NCBI GenBank assembly: GCA_022559845.1
Contig: JAHNEJ010001370.1
Location: 62,001-126,000, forward strand
Length of the DNA: 64,000 nucleotides
From: Amorphophallus konjac
Lineage: Eukaryota > Streptophyta > Magnoliopsida > Alismatales > Araceae
Reading direction: 5' to 3'
The number at the start of each line of letters is the position of its first letter. Within the stretch, counting starts at the first letter, position 1. This document shows positions 58,877 to 64,000 of the stretch, in pieces. Both the position numbers and the translations under genes were made by a program. The notes below the pieces were generated by a model. The model saw only the letters and a program-made list of their open reading frames with translations, was not told where the DNA came from and made no database searches.

Positions 58877-60437
58877 AATAATCATATTCATGTGTTCACT
58901 GTATAGATTCTGTCATTTCTGTACTAAGTTATGTCAACTAGGTCTCTAGTACTGGTCAAGTTTTGAGTTTGGAGGTCTAGTGTCGGTTGCTACTTCAGCA
59001 AGTTCTGCAGAATCCTGGTTCTACTACGGATTATCTCTTGTGGTCGACCACAGACAAGGCGCTGGTCGACCAAGGCATCAGGACAGGAAATAGTTGGTTC
59101 TGTGACTTCGCAGCTGTCGACCACAGGCGGTCCCATGGTCGACAACAGAATTGTCAGAAAGCAGACCACAGGTGACTACTCATCAGGCAGCTTCTGTGAC
59201 AGCACAGAGGTCGACCAAAGGCAACTCTATGGTCGACAGAGGATCTGAACAAGGGAAAATGGATCTAAAAAGGCTGCTGGCTCTGCTAGGAAATCCTCTG
59301 AACTAAGTGAACTTTTGTGCTCAGATTCTTCACTCATTCATCCTTATCCATACTTCCCATCCCTTGTGTCTCTATATCTCTTCATGGCCAACATTTTTTT
59401 ATCTTCAGCAAGGACTCACAAATTGAGGGGGAGAAAAAGTGTAAACTCATTCCTTGATAAAACATTGAAAAACCTAACCATATCTTTCAATAAAATCACC
59501 AAGGTAATCATTAAGAGTAGAGGTTGAGTGTAGTAATGAGAATTTGAACTGTACTACTGCAATAAATTCAAACCATAACTATGACTCTGTCACAAGATTT
59601 TGAGGACTTATGATTTTTAGTAATGAGACTGTTTCTCTACCTGTGTCTGTGTTGGACAGTAAAAATAAACTCAAATATAACATGTATGTACATGGAATAC
59701 GCCATAATTCTGCCTTCTTGGTAGAGCAATGGATTGAGTTCTGAGAAACTACTGTTCTCCATCTCAAAGCAAAAAAAAATTGGCTGAAAAATAGATGGGA
59801 GACAAGTGTGTCATGAAGATCCAATCTAACTCTGCTGCTTTCAAAAATATTGATTGGGCATACTGAGTAACTGGGGATATTGGCGTCTGATAAACGTATA
59901 TCCTCACGGATAAAAGGTGTGTCCCAGTCATTAGTGGAATGGTTAGGCATGCTAAGTAGCCGGGGTTTCTGGCGTGTAAAAAGCGTGTCTCCTCGTGTAG
60001 AAAAGCATGTGATAAACCTGACCACAGCTCTCAAATGATTCAAAAAAGTTATCACAAAGGCAGAGAAAATGGTTGACCTAAAGCATAGCATGCAAATAAA
60101 AGTACAAAACACTGTTCAGCTAGCATAGTTAGTCAAATTATCTCTTGAAATATATTATAAGTTCAAGGAGCCATGTGAAAGAAATTGGATATGGGGAGTC
60201 AATTTATTGGTGCAATACTTTCAAATTCATTGAACCACAATACCCACTCTATTTGGTCACAAGGTGGTCTTTGCATAAGGGTGGAAAGGTTCCATAAGTG
60301 TTCTATTAAAGAAAGGGCGTACACTTTAATATCTTCCAAAAATTTGAGTTATGCTGATTAAATCCTGACCGCTCGTTTTCTGCATCGTGATGGTTCACTA
60401 TCCTAGTTTTTTAAGACCCAGCCCTACTGCCCTACCC
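58877..60437 (+). other. Post-pol spacer of copy 2
   Basis: It has the same content as the copy 1 spacer: GTCGAC pairs at 59043/59065, 59116/59138 and 59210/59232, the polypurine-type tract and the ~65-bp direct repeat. On the minus strand 59579-60112 is open for 177 codons. Confidence 0.7.
59579..60112 (-). other. Antisense open frame in the post-pol spacer (doubtful)
   Basis: A 177-codon minus-strand frame has no recognisable domain. In copy 1 the same region is split by differences in A-run length (near 49184 and 49446). Antisense frames occur in some LTR elements, but nothing here shows expression. Confidence 0.15.
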
Positions 60438-60546
60438 TATAAATTGCCACGGCTGGGTCCCTAATTTTCTCTCATCCGCCGACCTGTACCTCTTTCGCAT
60501 TCTTCCTCTCCAGTTCTCTCTCGCCTCTCTCTCGCATCCCTCCACC
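60438..60546 (+). promoter_or_regulatory. Putative internal promoter and leader of the third ORF, copy 2
   Basis: TATAAAT at 60438-60444, a pyrimidine-rich leader and a CCACC-ATG start at 60547, as in copy 1. Confidence 0.6.
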
Positions 60547-62187
60547 ATGTCTCCAAAGCACGCTCCGCGGTCTACCAAGAGAACACGAGAGAAGGCCCCT
60601 GCTGAATCCTCGAAGCCGTCCAAGCGTTCCAAGCCGAGGGCCGCGCAGGGTCCGCCATCGGCCCCTCAAAAGTCGACCACGGCTGAGGCGGCTGACTCAG
60701 GCAGGAAGGTACCAGCTTCAGAAGAACCCATCGTCCATCCAGTTTCAGGAGTTCTCAAGCCACGGACCGTTCTGCCACCAAGGATTGTTGATTTCTCTGA
60801 TGAGAAGCTGATGGAGATGTTCCCAGAACTACTGCCAATTTTTGAAGCTCAAGAGTGGACAGCGTTTGTCTCGGCACATACTCAGTATTCGCCTCAGCTT
60901 GTGCAAGAATTCTACCACAACTTGCAAATAGTGGATGGTCAGGTCTACACCGTAGTTCAAGGCATCGTCGTCCGCCTCGACGTCAAACTGCTCCACAAAG
61001 CGTTGAAGATTCCCAGACATGGCGCCGTCTTCAATCCTGAGGATTTTGACTTCCGAGCTGCATACACCGTCGTCACTGGCCAGCCAGCTCCTGAGGTTCT
61101 CCCTAAGTATCTGAATGCCAACACCTTCCCTCCTCTTCATAGATTGCTTCATCACATTCTTACCACCATTATCCAACCAAGAGGAGGCGCCAGAGATCAA
61201 GTAAGTCGCCTCCATCTATTTTTGCTCCATGGCCTCATCACTTGTCAACCCATTCGCCTCATAACGCTCATCCTAAACACCTTCCAAAACATCCTACATT
61301 ATCCCCAGAATTCTCTTCCATTTGCTGCCCACATATCTGCCATTCTGGAAGCAGCAAAAATACCATTTCCTCACGCTCCGCGCATTGTAATTCCCAAATG
61401 GCACGTCTACAACTTTCACTTCGTGACCACATTTTTGGGGTTTAAGAAGGTAGGAGACCAAATTCAGCGCACTCTACCATCCAAGGGCAAATCCAAGGCT
61501 CCATTGCCACCCTCTTCTCCACCACATACACCTATACAGGTTAGCCCTACTGTCACACCTCCACCTGTGGTGCCTCAAGCTACCCCTACTACCACCACTA
61601 CTGCCCATCCTCCATCTTCCCTTTCTATAGTGCCCTGGCATCCAGGCACTGCTGCCACTCATGCTCAATCCACTTCTGTTCCACCTACCCAAGCTCCATC
61701 TCATTCTGTTCCACCTACCCAAGTTCCACCTACCTCCACTCCATCTACTTCTGCTCCACCACCATCCTTCACCTCCAACACTGAGTCTCACGGAGTGCTT
61801 CTCCAGATAGCATCTCAGTTGTCCTCTCTCACCACCCAATTCCATTCCTTTCAAGAGAATATGAATGCTGCCACCGGGCGCCTGGAGCAGAAAGTCCAAA
61901 GGCTGGAACAACAGATGGAGGCCAGGTTCATCAAGCAAAAGGAACACACTGACCATGCTAGTTCTCGGTTCAACAGACTAGTTGGCACCTTAGGTCAAGT
62001 GTCAGAAGAAATGGGAAACCGCATAGAGTTCACAACCAAGCAGAATGAAAAGTATCACAATGCTACTATCTCCGAGATCCAGAAGCTCAGGCTCTCTTAT
62101 GCCCACATTGTTGACAAGCTGGATCGCATGGAAGAGAACGTGAAGCCAGAGACTTCCTCATCCTCCTCAGAGGGATTGTTTAAATGA
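60547..62187 (+). CDS. Third ORF of the Sirevirus-like element (env position; putative plant transposon protein domain), intact
   Basis: The 546-residue frame opens with a basic Lys/Arg/Ser/Pro-rich tail (RSTKRTREK, KPSKRSKPR) that could act as a nuclear signal. Residues of about 85-300 form a folded domain with W-x2-F, LVQEFYHNL, VQGIVVRLD and LLHKALKIPRHG. This layout fits the 'putative plant transposon protein' family (PF20167-like). A Pro/Thr/Ser-rich linker (about 315-415) follows, then a coiled coil (about 430-525) and a Ser-rich end. No signal peptide or clear membrane anchor is visible, so it does not look like a classical envelope protein despite its position between pol and the 3' LTR. 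GC-richer codon use than pol and its own TATA box suggest a captured host-type gene. Function unknown. Confidence 0.75.
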   Translation: MSPKHAPRSTKRTREKAPAESSKPSKRSKPRAAQGPPSAPQKSTTAEAADSGRKVPASEEPIVHPVSGVLKPRTVLPPRIVDFSDEKLMEMFPELLPIFEAQEWTAFVSAHTQYSPQLVQEFYHNLQIVDGQVYTVVQGIVVRLDVKLLHKALKIPRHGAVFNPEDFDFRAAYTVVTGQPAPEVLPKYLNANTFPPLHRLLHHILTTIIQPRGGARDQVSRLHLFLLHGLITCQPIRLITLILNTFQNILHYPQNSLPFAAHISAILEAAKIPFPHAPRIVIPKWHVYNFHFVTTFLGFKKVGDQIQRTLPSKGKSKAPLPPSSPPHTPIQVSPTVTPPPVVPQATPTTTTTAHPPSSLSIVPWHPGTAATHAQSTSVPPTQAPSHSVPPTQVPPTSTPSTSAPPPSFTSNTESHGVLLQIASQLSSLTTQFHSFQENMNAATGRLEQKVQRLEQQMEARFIKQKEHTDHASSRFNRLVGTLGQVSEEMGNRIEFTTKQNEKYHNATISEIQKLRLSYAHIVDKLDRMEENVKPETSSSSSEGLFK

Positions 62188-62467
62188 TCTTCTTTTTGCT
62201 GTTGACAAAGGGGGAGATAGGACTTTATGTGTCATTGTGTGTCTAGTTGTGTGTCTAGATGTGTGTCTAGATGTCAAGTTTACTTTGTCTACGTGTCCTT
62301 AGTGTCTTTATCCTTTTTGAGTCACTCATGTAATTAGTGCTATAGTTTTTGAAAGGCACATCAAACGAATTGTCTGAATGAAATCTGTGCTATGATAGCC
62401 TTGAATGCAATATCAAATGAATTTTATAATCTGTTGTTTGTCACAATGACTCATGGTTGTCATCATC

Positions 62468-62481
62468 AAAAAGGGGGAGAA
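62468..62481 (+). other. Polypurine tract before LTR3
   Basis: AAAAAGGGGGAGAA directly precedes LTR3. Confidence 0.85.
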
Positions 62482-63999
62482 TGTTGTGCATCCCTTGGTT
62501 TTGATGATGACAATAGGATATGTTTGATTAATCAAGTTCTATCTTGTTTCATAACAAATACAAGTGGTTTGATTGTTCCTTCAAAGTAATGGACTCATGA
62601 CTATTTGATGATGACAAACAATGTTTTTGATTAACTCAATATAAATCTGATAGTTCAAGTTACTTCTGATAAGTTAAGTAATTTCAGGTCCACTGAAATC
62701 CAAGTGGAATCAACAAATCAGAAGAAGTGTCAAAGGCCGCTTGTCGACCAGGGAAGTGGTTATGGTCGACCAACGAACCCAGCCAGAAACACTTCAAGTC
62801 ATCCGTCTTCTGCATGTGCCTTGGCTGTCGACCAAAGCCCCACTTCTGGTCGACCACAGAACAGACAGAGCATCAGACAGAACTGACGGCCATCTGGAAT
62901 TTGCCCCTTGTCGACCAGCGACAAGGCTGTGGTCGACCACGGGACGCGAGTGTCAGCCAGAATGAAACCGCCATCAGGACACTGCTCGTTGTCGACCAGG
63001 GACAGTGTCATGGTCGACCACGGGTGTTATAGCGTCCAGAACCGAACTCTAACCGAATTCTGTTTTGGTTCCTTAAAACCTGCAGATTGTTGTTGCAGGT
63101 TGTTGGGTAGTTCAAATGATGAGATTCCGCACGGGAATCAAGGAGAGAATCTTGCTTAGAAGCGGTCAAACTTATTGTAGTGATCGGATTTAACCTTCTC
63201 CCTGCTTTCTAGCAGATTGACGCTCGATCTGGAATTTGAGCGGGAAGAGCTTCAGGCTTGAAAAAGAATCTGCATAAAAAGTAGAAGGCAACTGATCGCG
63301 GAGGCAAGCACACAGAGAGAGCATAGAACAGAAGCTAAGAAACACACCTACATCACAGGACGAAGTGGCTCTCCATCAATCAGAAATCTGCAGAAGACTA
63401 AAGGCATTCTCATTGCTGCAGAAGGAAGACTGGGCTTGAAGCTGTGCGACCTCCAGCAGCAAAGCAGCTGAAGGCATCCGATTGGAAGTTCTACAGGGAG
63501 TCTACTCTTGTTATTTATGTGATTAAGTCCCAGGCTGAATTCTTTACTTTGTTACAAAAGTCTATATTCAGTCCTGTTGCATCATCCCACCTTCTCATCA
63601 TTTCTATTCATCCTTACACCAAGTGTCAAGCTGTGAGGCAGCGGATTCAAGCTGTGTGTCAGCTGGTACAAGCTGTGTGTCAGCAGGAACAAGCTGTGTG
63701 ACAGCGGTGTCTTGTGTTTTGGATTGAGATCAGAGGTTCTCATAAGTGAAGCCTTGCTTGAGTTAAGCAAGGGGTGGATGTAAGTCTCGGGAAGAGACTG
63801 AACCACCTTAAAAATCCTATCTTGTGGTTTGCTTATGTGTGTGCGTGCTTCTCTATGTGTTTGTTTTCTTCATTGATATCAACATTAGTTCTGTAATTCG
63901 TCAATCACCTACAACTCATTTAGTCAATAGATATTAAATCGAAAAAGGGGGAAAGATCTATTCACCCCCCCTCTAGATCTATTCAGTCCGTACTCAACA
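62482..63999 (+). repeat. Long terminal repeat 3 (1518 bp), complete
   Basis: It ends ACTCAACA at 63999. It is closest to LTR2, with private changes such as GATAAGTTAAG and CACCTACAACTC. It carries the GTCGAC pair array (first site 62743, last 63013-63018) and the 21-bp repeats. Base 64000 is C, the same base that follows LTR1 and LTR2. Confidence 0.95.
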
Positions 64000-64000
64000 C

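Larger units (their letters stand above)
51881..63999 (+). mobile_element. Sirevirus-like Ty1/copia element, copy 2 (LTR2-internal-LTR3)
   Basis: Same family and orientation as copy 1, with about 10.60 kb from LTR2 start to LTR3 start (10.63 kb in copy 1). The third ORF is intact, but gag has three and pol two apparent frameshifts. A block near 56960-57240 is more divergent than the rest. Confidence 0.9.

Overview
The window is nuclear DNA of a flowering plant. Two host genes with canonical GT-AG introns frame a gene-poor left part, and the right 60% is repeats and retrotransposons. The species cannot be named from the sequence. No prokaryotic gene, rRNA or CRISPR array was seen, and no tRNA stood out on reading.

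Left part (1-25 kb). A five-exon IQD (IQ67-domain, calmodulin-binding) gene lies on + at 824-3265. A seven-exon LOG gene (cytokinin riboside 5'-monophosphate phosphoribohydrolase) lies on - at 15903-18273. Between them are non-coding DNA, three copies of one inverted-repeat MITE family (5.2-6.9 kb), a small hAT-like MITE, microsatellites and LTR-like debris. From 18.8 to 25 kb there are no convincing genes; a C-rich minisatellite sits at 23.6-24.2 kb.

Middle part (25-41.2 kb). This looks like stacked old LTR-element DNA, starting with a Ty3/gypsy-like LTR end at 25015. It is unusually rich in minisatellites of different unit types. They include a degenerate ~31-bp array whose conserved core is the dyad CGG-N11-CCG (26.2-28.7 kb), an 18-23-bp array (29.5-30.8 kb), a 1-kb pyrimidine tract (32-33 kb), an exact 57-bp array (34 kb), and three arrays of one CGGCACACC-type unit (37-39.5 kb). 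Two broken TE-like reading frames are present (36.2 and 40.6 kb).

Right part (41249-63999). Two almost identical Sirevirus-like Ty1/copia elements share a central LTR, giving LTR-internal-LTR-internal-LTR with 1.52-kb LTRs and a period of about 10.6 kb. Each has a tRNA-iMet-type primer site, gag, an in-frame TAA, pol (PR-IN-RT-RH), a long spacer, a TATA-bearing putative internal promoter, a third 'env-position' ORF and a polypurine tract. The 5-bp flank AGACT precedes LTR1. The last base of the window suggests that the array continues rightwards.

The most striking signal is a paired GTCGAC palindrome inside the copia elements. In every pair the two sites are exactly 22 bp apart. There are four pairs in each LTR, three in the end of gag and three after pol.
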